The notes: a model not told the origin generated them from the letters alone. A stretch of 64,000 bases of DNA from Aliikangiella maris (GCF_040719265.1 NZ_JBFDAH010000023.1:16458-80457); one strand, 5' to 3'; shown: positions 9,432 to 18,131, counted from the stretch's first letter. Made by a program: numbers and translations.

Positions 9432-10277
9432 CTATCGAATGCGAATAAATTCTGGCGTGCTAACGCCATTATCAATAAAGTAATCTCTCCATACGCCGCG
9501 CAATTCTTCCTCGCTATAACAATACTCAAGCCCTTGCTGACCATAGCCACCGCGCATCAACATTAAGAAACTGACATTCACCCCTGATAGCGTTTCAGGT
9601 TTTAAGCGCTCTTGATAAATGCGGCGCTGTTTAATTTTGTTGAAAGTCGGCATATCATCTTTAACACGACAAAATTTAAGGCTTTCGCTATTTTGAATCG
9701 CATCGGATATAACAACGAGGGAGTCACCTTGTTCCGGCTTAGTTAAACGCGAAACCGAACGAATAAATTCAAGTATCGGAGACTGGCTTGTTTGGCGGCG
9801 AGATTCATCCGGTAAGAAAGCCAATAAAGCGTCAAGCTGTGGCTTAAAAACATTCTTAAAGAGCCGCTGCTTTTGTTTTCTTAAATAACCTTCACTCGCA
9901 TCCGGCGCTCCAATGTCTGAAAGTTCATTTGCATTTCTGGCTTGACCACAAATATGAAATCTCGGTGCAGGAACACTTGAAATCTGATCGCCTTCCGTTG
10001 TGAAGACAGATAACCGCTCATTAAATCCCAATTGCTGATAAAGATTTTCGAAATAAGTGTGCAATGCTCTGGCCTGCGTTTCATTCCAACGCGGCTCACT
10101 GGCATCGACCAACACAATTGTTTGTGGCGCATAAACATGACTAAAGCAACCATATGAGTCTGCGGTTATCTTGCCCATAGATTCCCACAATAAATATCCG
10201 GTGCCTGCGACACAAAAAACAAGCGCGCATCCCATAGTTGCTATTTTAGGCAATTGCTTTTTCATTCGTCTTTTCAT
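9432..10277 (-). CDS. Membrane-anchored hypothetical protein with VWA-like motif
   Basis: A 281-aa protein. I chose the ATG at 10277 (MKRRMKKQLP) because AGGAG lies 7 nt upstream; 10310 is an alternative. A basic N-terminus precedes one TM segment (IATMGCALVFCVAGTGYLL), then a soluble domain with TIVLVDASEP and SLVVISDAI, which look like the first strand and a later strand of a von Willebrand A-like fold. I do not recognise a named family. It overlaps the upstream gene by 32 nt and precedes the coupling-protein remnant, so a role in the lost conjugation apparatus is likely. Confidence 0.65.
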   Translation of the reverse strand: MKRRMKKQLPKIATMGCALVFCVAGTGYLLWESMGKITADSYGCFSHVYAPQTIVLVDASEPRWNETQARALHTYFENLYQQLGFNERLSVFTTEGDQISSVPAPRFHICGQARNANELSDIGAPDASEGYLRKQKQRLFKNVFKPQLDALLAFLPDESRRQTSQSPILEFIRSVSRLTKPEQGDSLVVISDAIQNSESLKFCRVKDDMPTFNKIKQRRIYQERLKPETLSGVNVSFLMLMRGGYGQQGLEYCYSEEELRGVWRDYFIDNGVSTPEFIRIR

Positions 10278-10812
10278 TGGAGTTCTCCTGTTTTTCGACG
10301 TTAAAAACATCTTCTAAAGCTGATAAACAATTTGCTTTTTGAGCGTTGAAGTCTTGTAAAATTGGTTCAGTATCTGGAATATTATGAAAGTCAGGCAATT
10401 TGATTTGATCAATTTCAGGAAAACGACAAAAAGCATCGAGGTCAAAACTGTTATCCATTTTTCCTCCCGTCTCTTGATAAGACTCTATGATGCGCGTTGC
10501 ATCAGTCTTCAATTTAGCCTTGGCATCAGAAGCAACTTTATTCAGATCACGATAAGCTGCACGGCAAGCTTCTACTGTTTCATTGTATTGAAGGATGACC
10601 TTGTTTGATCGCTTCTGGGTGCTTCTGTAAACATCCGCTGCATCGTCAAAAACATCTTCTATTTTTTTAAAAATTTCTTCCTGAAAATCAAGCAACGCAT
10701 CTTCTGCATCTTCAATATTTTTTGCATAAATGCCGTAATTCAAATGGGGGTCTGAAAAAGATCTCATGCCTTTATGAAAAGCAATCGCGCTCATACAGGC
10801 CGAAGCGATCAT
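10246..10812 (-). CDS. Hypothetical helical protein of the island
   Basis: A 188-aa protein with a weakly hydrophobic start (MIASACMSAIAF) followed by long, charged, probably coiled-coil helices (FQEEIFKKIEDVFDDAADVY, AYRDLNKVASDAKAKL). The 3' end overlaps the next gene, so the two are translationally coupled. I recognise no family. Its start lies 8 bp from the start of the divergent truncated DUF3800 gene, so the N-terminus may itself have been trimmed at a rearrangement junction. Confidence 0.6.
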   Translation of the reverse strand: MIASACMSAIAFHKGMRSFSDPHLNYGIYAKNIEDAEDALLDFQEEIFKKIEDVFDDAADVYRSTQKRSNKVILQYNETVEACRAAYRDLNKVASDAKAKLKTDATRIIESYQETGGKMDNSFDLDAFCRFPEIDQIKLPDFHNIPDTEPILQDFNAQKANCLSALEDVFNVEKQENSNEKTNEKAIA

Positions 10813-10820
10813 AAGTAATA

Positions 10821-11327
10821 ATGCTTCGGGCGAATGTCATTGAGAGTTTGGTTAAAGAATCTCTCAAAATTAAAGAACTTCCGTTCATATCAGGATTTCA
10901 TGGTAAAGAATTAATTTCCAGTTTTATGGCTTTTTATCTGAGAAATCTCTATCTGTTTAAGAATTCTCGGCACATCTTTGATGAGGAAAAAAGCATTCAA
11001 GATGAAATTAAAGAGTTTGATTGGACCGAAAACGGTATCCCTATTCAGAATTGTGAATTTGTTAAATCTAATGATTGCAAGGCCGTACAAATATCCGATG
11101 TTGTTGCAGGCTTTTTAGGGAAGTATTTTACCTATTTAAAAAATGTAAGTGATGAACAATTGACAATCGATAAGTCGGAATTAACGAATATTCAAAAAAA
11201 TACACTTGACTCCTTAAAGGAACTCATCGATATCTCCGATGATTTATGTAGAGGATTTTTTAACACGGTTAGTAGTGAAGGTGAACAGCGAAGAAACAAC
11301 TATTTTTTACATGGAGTGGAAGCCTAA
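10821..11327 (+). pseudogene. DUF3800-family protein, N-terminally truncated
   Basis: The 168 codons carry the C-terminal half of the DUF3800 family. Typical motifs are NSRHIFDEEKSIQ and the late SNDCKAVQISDVVAGFLGKY. Full-length members are usually 230-400 aa and begin with an acidic DESG motif, which is missing here. The break lies where the divergent minus-strand gene begins, so a rearrangement probably removed the 5' part. DUF3800 genes are common passengers on mobile elements; the function is unknown, although a nuclease-like fold has been suggested. Confidence 0.7.
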
Positions 11328-11496
11328 AGCTAAATATCTAAATTTGCTGATTAATTATCCCATGAGATTTAAGACCGTTTAGTGGTCTAAATTTTAAACT
11401 CACATCTCTAAATAAGACATGGCTCACATGATAAAAAACTGGAATAGTAACATTGCGAGTATTTTAATCGTTCCACCCGCGATAAAGGAATATTTT

Positions 11497-12018
11497 ATGA
11501 GCAATGGTTACAGGTTAAGGATGCGCGATGAGTTAGAGCGCCGATATAACGCACTTCGGGAGCAATCCATCCGTATGGCAAATCAAACCTTGAGATTGCC
11601 GAATGTCAGATTGTCTTTAGTCAACAATTCATCCTATGCAGCTTTCCAGCGTTGGCAACATCATCCAAATAGGAAAGTTAATTGGGATTGGCCTATATCA
11701 TGGCATAGCTGGAAACTCAATTACCCCAAGCGATTTGAGTGTGCAACGTGGAAAGGTGATGAATTAATCGGTTTTGCGATGGGAAGACCGACATATAGAG
11801 CAACAGGGTTGCGACTGGACTATATCGAAAAATCACCTGTTGCCAGCGAACCGCACTTGGATTTAACCTATCTTGCCTTATATGCCTATGCTACGCTATT
11901 AGGGGCTACACACATTAAAATCATGCACCCCATCAATAGTGATATTCGAGATTATTACGAGCAAAAAGGTTTTAAGTATGACCCTAAAAGTGATAGCTGC
12001 ATTCGGAGGATTATTTAA
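11497..12018 (+). CDS. GNAT-like N-acetyltransferase of a mobile island
   Basis: A 173-aa protein from ATG 11497 (MSNGYRLRMRDE), preceded by an AAGGAA ribosome site; an earlier ATG at 11419 lacks a good site. The segment GDELIGFAMGRPTYRATGLR followed by LTYLALYAYATLLGATHIK resembles acetyltransferase strands 4-5, and YYEQKGFKYD matches the C-terminal GNAT end. The substrate is unknown; a self-modifying or TA-like role cannot be excluded. Its stop overlaps the start of the next small gene (TAATG), so the three genes at 11497-12363 form one operon. Confidence 0.65.
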   Translation: MSNGYRLRMRDELERRYNALREQSIRMANQTLRLPNVRLSLVNNSSYAAFQRWQHHPNRKVNWDWPISWHSWKLNYPKRFECATWKGDELIGFAMGRPTYRATGLRLDYIEKSPVASEPHLDLTYLALYAYATLLGATHIKIMHPINSDIRDYYEQKGFKYDPKSDSCIRRII

Positions 12019-12230
12019 TGACCGACAAGATTAAAGATTTTGATGCGGCTTTTGATGAAAAACTTAAAAAGCTTTCAAAAGAAGAGAGAGCAGAGGCAAT
12101 GCTGAAAAAGCTTGCTCAAGAAATGGAACAGAATAAGACAGAAGAGCCAGAAGGCTTGGCATCAGGCGCGACTGATAAAGACGGAAATATGATTATTGAT
12201 TTGGAAGAGGATTTTGACGATGAACAATAG
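12018..12230 (+). CDS. Small acidic protein, coupled to the acetyltransferase
   Basis: A 70-aa protein with a Lys/Glu-rich N-terminal helix (DEKLKKLSKEERAEAMLKKL) and an acidic C-terminal tail ending LEEDFDDEQ. The ATG overlaps the stop of the upstream GNAT gene and its own end overlaps the next tiny gene by 11 nt, so translation is coupled. Function unknown. The pattern of acidic partner plus enzyme is compatible with an antitoxin or chaperone, but nothing proves it. Confidence 0.6.
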   Translation: MTDKIKDFDAAFDEKLKKLSKEERAEAMLKKLAQEMEQNKTEEPEGLASGATDKDGNMIIDLEEDFDDEQ

Positions 12231-12363
12231 ACCACTTACAGATAAAGAAAAGCAGTTTACTGTTTTACCAAATGAAACGCCTCCAGAGCGAGCATTAGGG
12301 GTTGCCAATCAAGCGGCATCCAGAGCGCTGGCTGATATTAAAAAGACTAGAAAGAAAAAATAA
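12220..12363 (+). CDS. 47-aa basic microprotein
   Basis: Starts with ATG at 12220, inside the end of the preceding gene, and ends at TAA 12361-12363. It reads MNNRPLTDKEKQF and ends KKTRKKK. The C-terminus is strongly basic and a central Ala-rich helix is likely. The 11-nt overlap, conserved reading order and absence of other signals support it as a real third gene of the operon. Function unknown. Confidence 0.5.
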   Translation: MNNRPLTDKEKQFTVLPNETPPERALGVANQAASRALADIKKTRKKK

Positions 12364-12729
12364 CACGCTGATAGTTATTCTTCTGTGGGGAAAGGTTTTT
12401 CCCCTGCTACAAATATTTCAAAAGCCCAATATTTTCCGATACCCCATTCTAACGGAGAAATCCCCGTAACGCCCTTTTCTTGAAGGCTGTTTTTTCAAAA
12501 GCATTTTTATTTGTTATTACCCCCGGAGGCTGCGCCTCATTTTAACGCATAACCTATACCTCACCCATAAAAACTGACCGTCCCGTGTTGTTACTTTTGT
12601 TCCTGCCCGCGCCATGACGGTAAGTTTTTACAGGCTCATTTCAGAACATGCCCATCGCTCGTGCCTCGCTCATCAATCGGGTTTTCAACCCTCCGGGGGA
12701 TGTCAATTTTAAGAGCGAGGAGCGAAAAA
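12364..12729. other. Intergenic region upstream of ardA
   Basis: A 366-bp spacer between the acetyltransferase operon and ardA. It probably contains the ardA promoter; a GAGCGAGGAGCG purine-rich site lies just before the ardA ATG. An in-frame start at 12661 exists, but it lies in poorly coding sequence. No other gene is visible. Confidence 0.55.
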
Positions 12730-13245
12730 ATGAGTGAAGAAATTAGAATTTATGTGACCTGTTTAGCGGCGTATAACAACGGATATTTACACGGTGTTTG
12801 GATTGATGCGTGTGGCGCATTAGAAGACATTCAAGAACAGGTTCAACAGATGTTAAAAGATAGTCCGGTAGAGGATGCCGAGGAGTACGCAATCCATGAT
12901 TACGAAGGATTTGGAGCCTATCGGTTAGAAGAATATGAGGGATTAGAAACGGCGCATGAAGTGGCGTGTTTTATTGAAGAGCATGAGGATATCGGCGCGG
13001 AACTTCTTAATCATACTGGCGGTGATTTTGATGAAGCAAGGCGATTAATTGAAGAATGTTATCACGGTTGTTATTCATCACTGGCAGATTATGCGCAGGA
13101 ATTTACTGAAAGCTCTATGAGTGTTCCAAAGTCGTTAGAGTTTTATATCGACTATAAAAAAATGGGACGGGATTGGGATATGAGTGGCGATATTTTTACC
13201 ATCGAAACGGGTCATGATGAGGTTCATGTTTTTAGTAATTATTAA
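12730..13245 (+). CDS. ardA: Antirestriction protein ArdA
   Basis: A 171-aa DNA-mimic protein that inhibits type I restriction enzymes and so helps incoming mobile DNA survive. The start MSEEIRIYVTC at 12730 has an adjacent GAGGAGCG ribosome site. Family motifs are IYVTCLAAYNNGYLHGVWID, EEYAIHDYEGFG and the strongly acidic composition, with length close to other ArdA proteins (about 165-170 aa). It is the clearest mobile-element gene of the tRNA-Leu island. A hairpin terminator follows. Confidence 0.95.
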   Translation: MSEEIRIYVTCLAAYNNGYLHGVWIDACGALEDIQEQVQQMLKDSPVEDAEEYAIHDYEGFGAYRLEEYEGLETAHEVACFIEEHEDIGAELLNHTGGDFDEARRLIEECYHGCYSSLADYAQEFTESSMSVPKSLEFYIDYKKMGRDWDMSGDIFTIETGHDEVHVFSNY

Positions 13246-13259
13246 AACAAAAACAAGAT

Positions 13260-13290
13260 AAGCCGCCGAGATTTTCCGGTGGCTTTCTTT
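13260..13290 (+). terminator. Rho-independent terminator of ardA
   Basis: Stem AAGCCGCC / GGTGGCTT (one G-T pair) with a 10-nt loop, followed by TCTTTT, 15 bp after the ardA stop. Confidence 0.75.
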
Positions 13291-13321
13291 TATGGCTGCA
13301 AAAAATTTGCTGCCGAAGTAA

Positions 13322-13350
13322 GGCGTTTCGGCGGCGATAAGCGAAACGCC
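13322..13350 (-). terminator. Strong hairpin after the hypothetical gene at 13362
   Basis: Perfect 9-bp inverted repeat GGCGTTTCG / CGAAACGCC. It lies just past the stop of the minus-strand gene and between convergent genes, so a terminator role is likely even though no long T-tract follows. Confidence 0.5.
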
Positions 13351-13361
13351 CCAGACAGTTA

Positions 13362-13706
13362 TTATTTTTCCATATCAGCCAAGTCGATAATTTCATCACT
13401 AAGACTAAATACCCCTTTATCAAAGGCCGCCTTTTCTGCTTTTTCTCTCAAGGATTTCTGATACAGTCTTAGATACATCAAATCATTACTTGCAATCGGC
13501 CCGACTTCACTATCATCGTCGTCTTCATTATCTGAGATTATTTTTAGTAGCTCTTTTTCCCGAGAGGCAAGAGAATGCCATATCAAATTGAAATGTTGTT
13601 CATTTATATCGGTATTAAATTCACGCATATTTACCGCCTTATGCTTTTTTCTTAAACGATTTCTTGCAGTGTATAGCGACTTTTTCAAGTAGTCCAATAT
13701 ACTCAC
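13362..13706 (-). CDS. Hypothetical protein of the tRNA-Leu island
   Basis: A 114-aa protein, MSILDYLKKSLY onward, with a basic N-terminal third (ARNRLRKKHKAV) and an acidic middle (DNEDDDDSEVG). It has no signal peptide or TM segment and no family I recognise. It is convergent with ardA and lies near the distal end of the island. The coding character is moderate. Confidence 0.5.
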   Translation of the reverse strand: MSILDYLKKSLYTARNRLRKKHKAVNMREFNTDINEQHFNLIWHSLASREKELLKIISDNEDDDDSEVGPIASNDLMYLRLYQKSLREKAEKAAFDKGVFSLSDEIIDLADMEK

Positions 13707-14027
13707 TGAGTAACATATTTCTGCTAGGAGCCAAAATAATGTGAACTGGCTATCGTTCTATTGGCTGTTTTTTGTTACGCAAAAATTGTAACTATCCCCT
13801 AAAATGCCGCCTCTCTGGTTCGAGACATCTCCCGAACCGGGCACCATAATTCAATGTGCAGCGCATTGTTTTAAAGATGTTTATTTTCCAACTCAGTATT
13901 CTAATTGAATATACGCCCTTCAATAGTCCATACTATTTCAACTAATTTGCCTAGATGAAAACTCTCACCTGTCTATTTTTAATCTACGGCGAAAAAATTA
14001 AGCTTGTGTAAGTGCTGCGCCATAAAA
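13707..14027. other. Distal island boundary region
   Basis: A 321-bp spacer containing a degenerate tRNA-Leu 3' end at 13819-13847. Beyond it the chromosome resumes with a secreted protease gene. No gene is visible. Confidence 0.5.
13819..13847 (+). repeat. Degenerate copy of the tRNA-Leu 3' end (candidate att site)
   Basis: The stretch starting GGTTCGAGACATCTCC matches the tRNA segment GGTTCAAGTCCTCTCC (7571-7586) at 13 of 16 positions. After a 5-nt insertion it ends in GGGCACCAT, identical to 7588-7596. No 5' tRNA half is present, so this is not a functional tRNA. It is best read as the far attachment site of the island. Confidence 0.55.
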
Positions 14028-14825
14028 CTATCCATCACCCGCGATGACCTCATCAATCCACGAGTTAAAAGCTGAAACTCGGCAGAGCACTGAAACACTG
14101 TTATAAACGCCACCTTTAAAGTTTTTTAAATCACCTTGATAATCTCTAAAACTTTGAATACCAATCAGATATTGCTTGCCATGCTCTTCAATAATAGTTG
14201 GCCCACCACTGTCTCCAGATCCATGAATCCCTTCTAGCGGTAATCCTTTTTCAGGTTCTTCAAATCGCATGGTTAAGTGATGTTTAGTGACGGTTTCAAT
14301 TTGATTATTAAAAAAGTTAAGCGGGCGGTGCATTTTCGTTTCAATCTGTTCACCGATAATACCTGTTCCTGTTGCGCCTTTACCATAAGTGGTTGTAATT
14401 TTTCCTTGCTCTTGATGAGCATAATAACGAGCGATCGGTTTTAAATGTTTTACAGGCTTGCTCAATTTAATTAATACTAGATCAATACGGCCATACAAAA
14501 AATTCATTAATGGTTTAGCATCTCCGGTAAATGCTTTTTCGGGTTGCTTTTTAAAGTCGGGGTGAAAAATGACTTTTTCAATTTGATTATCAACGCCTTG
14601 TATCGATATTTGTTTCCCTTCATAACCATCGTAATAAATCACATGACCCGCGCTTAATAACCATTGCGGAGAGATAAGAACTGCCGAGCCCTCATGTGGC
14701 ATATCTATGAGAAAATCAGGAGGAGATTTCAATGCATAAGATTCAGCAGAAATATCATGTCGTTTGACCACAGCTTGAGTGGCAAGCACAAACATACTAA
14801 ACAAAAGACATATTAATTTTTTCAT
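14028..14825 (-). CDS. Secreted trypsin-like (S1) serine protease
   Basis: A 265-aa protein with a signal peptide (MKKLICLLFSMFVLATQA). The chymotrypsin-fold triad is complete: His in LLSAGHVIYY (near residue 60), Asp in RIDLVLIKLSKPV (near 112) and Ser in GSGDSGGPT (near 205). It is the usual size for a single-domain S1 protease, with no propeptide or PDZ domain evident. Likely periplasmic or extracellular; substrate unknown. Monocistronic, downstream of the osmC-like gene on the same strand. Confidence 0.9.
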   Translation of the reverse strand: MKKLICLLFSMFVLATQAVVKRHDISAESYALKSPPDFLIDMPHEGSAVLISPQWLLSAGHVIYYDGYEGKQISIQGVDNQIEKVIFHPDFKKQPEKAFTGDAKPLMNFLYGRIDLVLIKLSKPVKHLKPIARYYAHQEQGKITTTYGKGATGTGIIGEQIETKMHRPLNFFNNQIETVTKHHLTMRFEEPEKGLPLEGIHGSGDSGGPTIIEEHGKQYLIGIQSFRDYQGDLKNFKGGVYNSVSVLCRVSAFNSWIDEVIAGDG

Positions 14826-14890
14826 TGATTACAGCTCATATCATAATTGTGTTGGTAATAATTATTCATAGTAAAAACATAAATATCTTT

Positions 14891-15358
14891 TTATAGTACT
14901 ATTTCAGTAATCACTTTTGTTTTTACTGAATTAGCTATAAAGCATTGTTCGTGTGCTTGATGATGGATTTTTTCAAGCAAAGCCAACGTTGGCTGATTTT
15001 CACCTGAAAATTTAACATATGGTTTAAGTATAACTTTGGTCATTACAATTTTACCCTCCTTGTTTTTTTCCATAATACCGACTGCATTATCTTCATATTT
15101 ATCAACGACAAACTTTTTTTTCGCTGCTATTGATAAAAAGAATAACATATGACAGCTTGATAATGATGCAATAAAAGCCTCTTCAGGATCAATATTTTGG
15201 GGTATAGAAAAAGGTAAAGGAACAACATGCGGAGAAGATGATGCCTGAATAACCGCCCCACCATCAAAAAACCATTGATGACCTCGACTATATTGATTAT
15301 CGATATAATTTTCATCAGGGCTTCTTGCCCAAGCTACTTTGGCAAAATATTCTGACAT
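14891..15358 (-). CDS. OsmC/Ohr-family peroxiredoxin
   Basis: A 155-aa thiol peroxidase of the OsmC family, which reduces organic hydroperoxides with paired cysteines. The first Cys lies in SSCHMLFF and the second in HEQCFIANSV, the usual spacing for the group. The start is ATG 15358 (MSEYFAKVAW); an upstream in-frame TTG adds five codons. The sequence is closer to the general OsmC/YhfA-like branch than to Ohr. It stands alone between the S1 protease and histidine kinase genes. Confidence 0.88.
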   Translation of the reverse strand: MSEYFAKVAWARSPDENYIDNQYSRGHQWFFDGGAVIQASSSPHVVPLPFSIPQNIDPEEAFIASLSSCHMLFFLSIAAKKKFVVDKYEDNAVGIMEKNKEGKIVMTKVILKPYVKFSGENQPTLALLEKIHHQAHEQCFIANSVKTKVITEIVL

Positions 15359-15485
15359 TCTAACGCCTTTCAATTACTTAGCTTTTATTAAGAGATGCCA
15401 AAATTTATCATGCCAAGTAATAAGGAGCAATTAGTCATGTTACTTTTTAGTCTTTATCAACAATTATTTTCTAATTGATGGTGAA

Positions 15486-18131
15486 TCAATCAAAGTCTTT
15501 ACAAATATTTAATTCAAAATAAAAGGTCGCTCCCTTTCCTGGCTTACTAACAAATCCAATCTTACCATTATGTTTTTCAACAATTGTTTTGGTAATTGCT
15601 AACCCAAGACCCGTTCCACCAACACGCCGAGTATCAGAAGAGTCTGCTTGAGTAAATTTATCAAAAACTCGGCTTTGAAATTCTAATGGGATACCTGGAC
15701 CTTGGTCGGTAATGGAGACTCTGACTTTATCGTTTATTTTTTCTAGTGCAACAATAACTGACGCTTTTTGAGGAGAATATTTAATCGCATTTGAAAACAG
15801 ATTAGATAATACCTGATTTAAGCGCATTTCATCACCTTTCACAATAATCCGATTATCAGGTAAATATTGCCATTGAAATAATACTTCATATTTATCCGCA
15901 AATCCTTGGTTAGCCGAGATAGACTTATTGACCAAGTCATTCAGGTCGATTAACTCTAAACTAAGTGATAAATCTGTCGAATGAATTTTGTTAATATCTA
16001 ACAATTCATTAATTAAGGATTCCAATCGTTCACTATTTTGATAAGCAATTTTTAAGACATTTTCAATTTTCTCCGACACTTCACCCAAAATACCACCAGT
16101 GACCAGCCCCAAGGTTCCTTTAATAGATGTCAAAGGAGTACGTAATTCGTGACTGACAGTCGAAATAAACTCATCTTTCATTCGATTAATTTTAGTTCTT
16201 TCTGTCAAATCGTGAATGACCAAGGTATAAAGTGTTTTGTCTTCCAGCACTAGGCGGCTAACCGCTAGCTCAATTGGTATTTCTTTTTGCGAATAACTAA
16301 TTGCTGTTAGGTCTCTTCGACTTTCAGTAATACGACCCAATGGAGAGGCATGTATGTTTTCACTATCTTGTGAAAAGAAATCAGGAATAATTAATATAAT
16401 TGACTTACCAATGACATGCTCAAAGCGATAGCCAAATAAAACTTCACCAGCGGCATTGATTGATTCGATATTTCCCTCTTCATCAGTGGTAATAATTGTT
16501 TCAAGAACTGTCGATAAAATACCGCGCAATTCGGCCGTTCGGCGTTCAACAATTTTTTCTGTTTGATAAGAGCGCCCAGTCATCGCCAATAAAAATCCGC
16601 CAAACACGCTACTGATAAAAAGTCCTACGGCTAATATTGACCACGATCGCCAGGTTTGGTGGGTTGTTAGATATTTAGCAGAAGGTTCAAATTTTAAATA
16701 CCATTCACGACCACCGATTTTAATATTATTTTCCCACTTTAGTGGCGAATCTTGCTCGGCATCTGGCGGCCCATAAAACTGTTGCGCGGGCTTTGTGTGT
16801 CGATCATAAATTCGTAAAATAAAATTTTCTCGCAACTCACTTGAAATCACTTGTTCAACAATATTACTGACTTTAAAGACACCTACGGCAAAGCCAACAA
16901 TGTTTTTACGACGATCCTCAACCGACAATTGAATACCTTTATACACTGGATAAAATAATAAAAACCCAGCTTGCTCTTCATTTTCCTGCACCAAAATGAT
17001 TTTTTCAGTAGCGACAGGTTTTCCTGTATCTCTTGCCTTTTCTAATGCCACTTTACGCTTTGGGTTTGAAGCCACATCGAATCCAAATGCCTTTTGATTA
17101 CCTAAAAAGGGTTCAAGATAGCGCACAACAACATACGCTTCGCGAGCATCTGCCACCACTAAGTTACCACCACTATCGCGTTGCATAATATTAAAATCAG
17201 CTAATCCACTTGCTCTTACATCAGCGACGAATTGATCACGATTTTCTAGAGTGACAATTGGATTCCAGCCTAACCCTTGAAATCCCGCTTTCGTTACCAA
17301 ACTATTAGCAACAAATGAACGAAATTCATCTTGGGTTACCTCGACAGAGCTTACAAAAAATCGTTCAATTGACTCGACCACTTCGAGATAGCGGCTGAAT
17401 TGGACGCTTAGCTTTTCAGATGCCGCTTGCGCAACTTCACGAAATTCAAGACGGGCCTGGGCTTGTTCAATTCGACTAAGTAATATAAATAAAAACAAAA
17501 TGACGGTAACCATAATAACCATAGGTACACCAAGCGAGTATCGGCGTTTCCACCATAGTTGTCGTGGTTGCGAAAAGAAAATAAATATAATTGGTAAGGT
17601 GATCAATACCCCAATGGCATCACCAACCCACCAGATAAACCAGCTAAAAGCAAAGTGTGCTGTTGGAATAATCCCAGATAACCATAACCCAGTGGTCCCA
17701 AAACTGGCATTGATTAAACAAGCAATCGGCCCACCTATAACCAGCGTTAAAAAAATAGCTTGTTCTTTTGCCAATGGATAAACTTCGCCAACAAATCGCC
17801 GAATCAACCAGCTACCAACTAGTGCTTGCATCACCGCCCCTGTGGCAGCACACACCGATACTGCAAAGCTCGGCAGCGATAATGGTGCCTGCTCTAGTCC
17901 AATCCATAAATTCAAGGTGAGCGAACCCAGAAAAATCCCGGCCCAGACCCGATTCCCCCACAAAAGCAGTGCTGCCAGAGCAATGCCTGCCGGAGGGAAA
18001 ATAGCGGTCGCATAACCCGGCGGTATAGCCAGCAGCAACGCTAATCGACCAATAATGGCGTAGCCTAGACTCAATACCAGAATAATTGCAGTAGTTGAAA
18101 ATCGAGTTGTGATGACTGCATGGCTATTCAT
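15486..18131 (-). CDS. Hybrid-sensing histidine kinase: MASE1-CHASE-PAS-HisKA-HATPase
   Basis: An 881-aa inner-membrane sensor kinase. The N-terminal multispan region (about 1-230; ATAIFPPAGIALAALLLWGN) matches MASE1. A periplasmic CHASE domain follows (about 235-450; SIERFFVSSVEVTQDEF), then a TM near 505-525, a PAS domain (ETIITTDEEGNIESINAAG, from about 540), HisKA with SHELRTPLTSIKG (phospho-His near 660) and HATPase motifs NAIKYSP, DQGPGIP and GGTGLGLAI. No receiver domain or adjacent response regulator is present, so it is an orphan kinase. The signal may be a small ligand sensed by CHASE. Confidence 0.92.
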   Translation of the reverse strand: MNSHAVITTRFSTTAIILVLSLGYAIIGRLALLLAIPPGYATAIFPPAGIALAALLLWGNRVWAGIFLGSLTLNLWIGLEQAPLSLPSFAVSVCAATGAVMQALVGSWLIRRFVGEVYPLAKEQAIFLTLVIGGPIACLINASFGTTGLWLSGIIPTAHFAFSWFIWWVGDAIGVLITLPIIFIFFSQPRQLWWKRRYSLGVPMVIMVTVILFLFILLSRIEQAQARLEFREVAQAASEKLSVQFSRYLEVVESIERFFVSSVEVTQDEFRSFVANSLVTKAGFQGLGWNPIVTLENRDQFVADVRASGLADFNIMQRDSGGNLVVADAREAYVVVRYLEPFLGNQKAFGFDVASNPKRKVALEKARDTGKPVATEKIILVQENEEQAGFLLFYPVYKGIQLSVEDRRKNIVGFAVGVFKVSNIVEQVISSELRENFILRIYDRHTKPAQQFYGPPDAEQDSPLKWENNIKIGGREWYLKFEPSAKYLTTHQTWRSWSILAVGLFISSVFGGFLLAMTGRSYQTEKIVERRTAELRGILSTVLETIITTDEEGNIESINAAGEVLFGYRFEHVIGKSIILIIPDFFSQDSENIHASPLGRITESRRDLTAISYSQKEIPIELAVSRLVLEDKTLYTLVIHDLTERTKINRMKDEFISTVSHELRTPLTSIKGTLGLVTGGILGEVSEKIENVLKIAYQNSERLESLINELLDINKIHSTDLSLSLELIDLNDLVNKSISANQGFADKYEVLFQWQYLPDNRIIVKGDEMRLNQVLSNLFSNAIKYSPQKASVIVALEKINDKVRVSITDQGPGIPLEFQSRVFDKFTQADSSDTRRVGGTGLGLAITKTIVEKHNGKIGFVSKPGKGATFYFELNICKDFD

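Larger units (their letters stand above)
7596..13847. mobile_element. Decayed integrative/conjugative island at tRNA-Leu
   Basis: About 6.25 kb between tRNA-Leu and a degenerate copy of its 3' end at 13819-13847 (the last 9 bp, GGGCACCAT, are identical). Contents support mobile origin: a truncated VirD4-type coupling protein, unknown genes in a coupling-protein cluster, a truncated DUF3800 gene, tiny overlapping acidic genes and the antirestriction gene ardA. No integrase, relaxase or mating-pore genes remain, so it is probably non-mobile. The boundaries are inferred from the tRNA and the partial repeat. Confidence 0.65.

Noticed and set aside
9162..9566. Plus-strand frame opposite the coupling-protein remnant
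   Set aside because: Shadow of two minus-strand genes with clear family motifs or composition.
12661..12729. Longer ArdA start at 12661
   Set aside because: The added residues are not ArdA-like and the ribosome site lies just before 12730.
13819..13847. Second tRNA gene
   Set aside because: Only a degenerate 3' half is present; no acceptor 5' strand, D-arm or anticodon arm can be found upstream.
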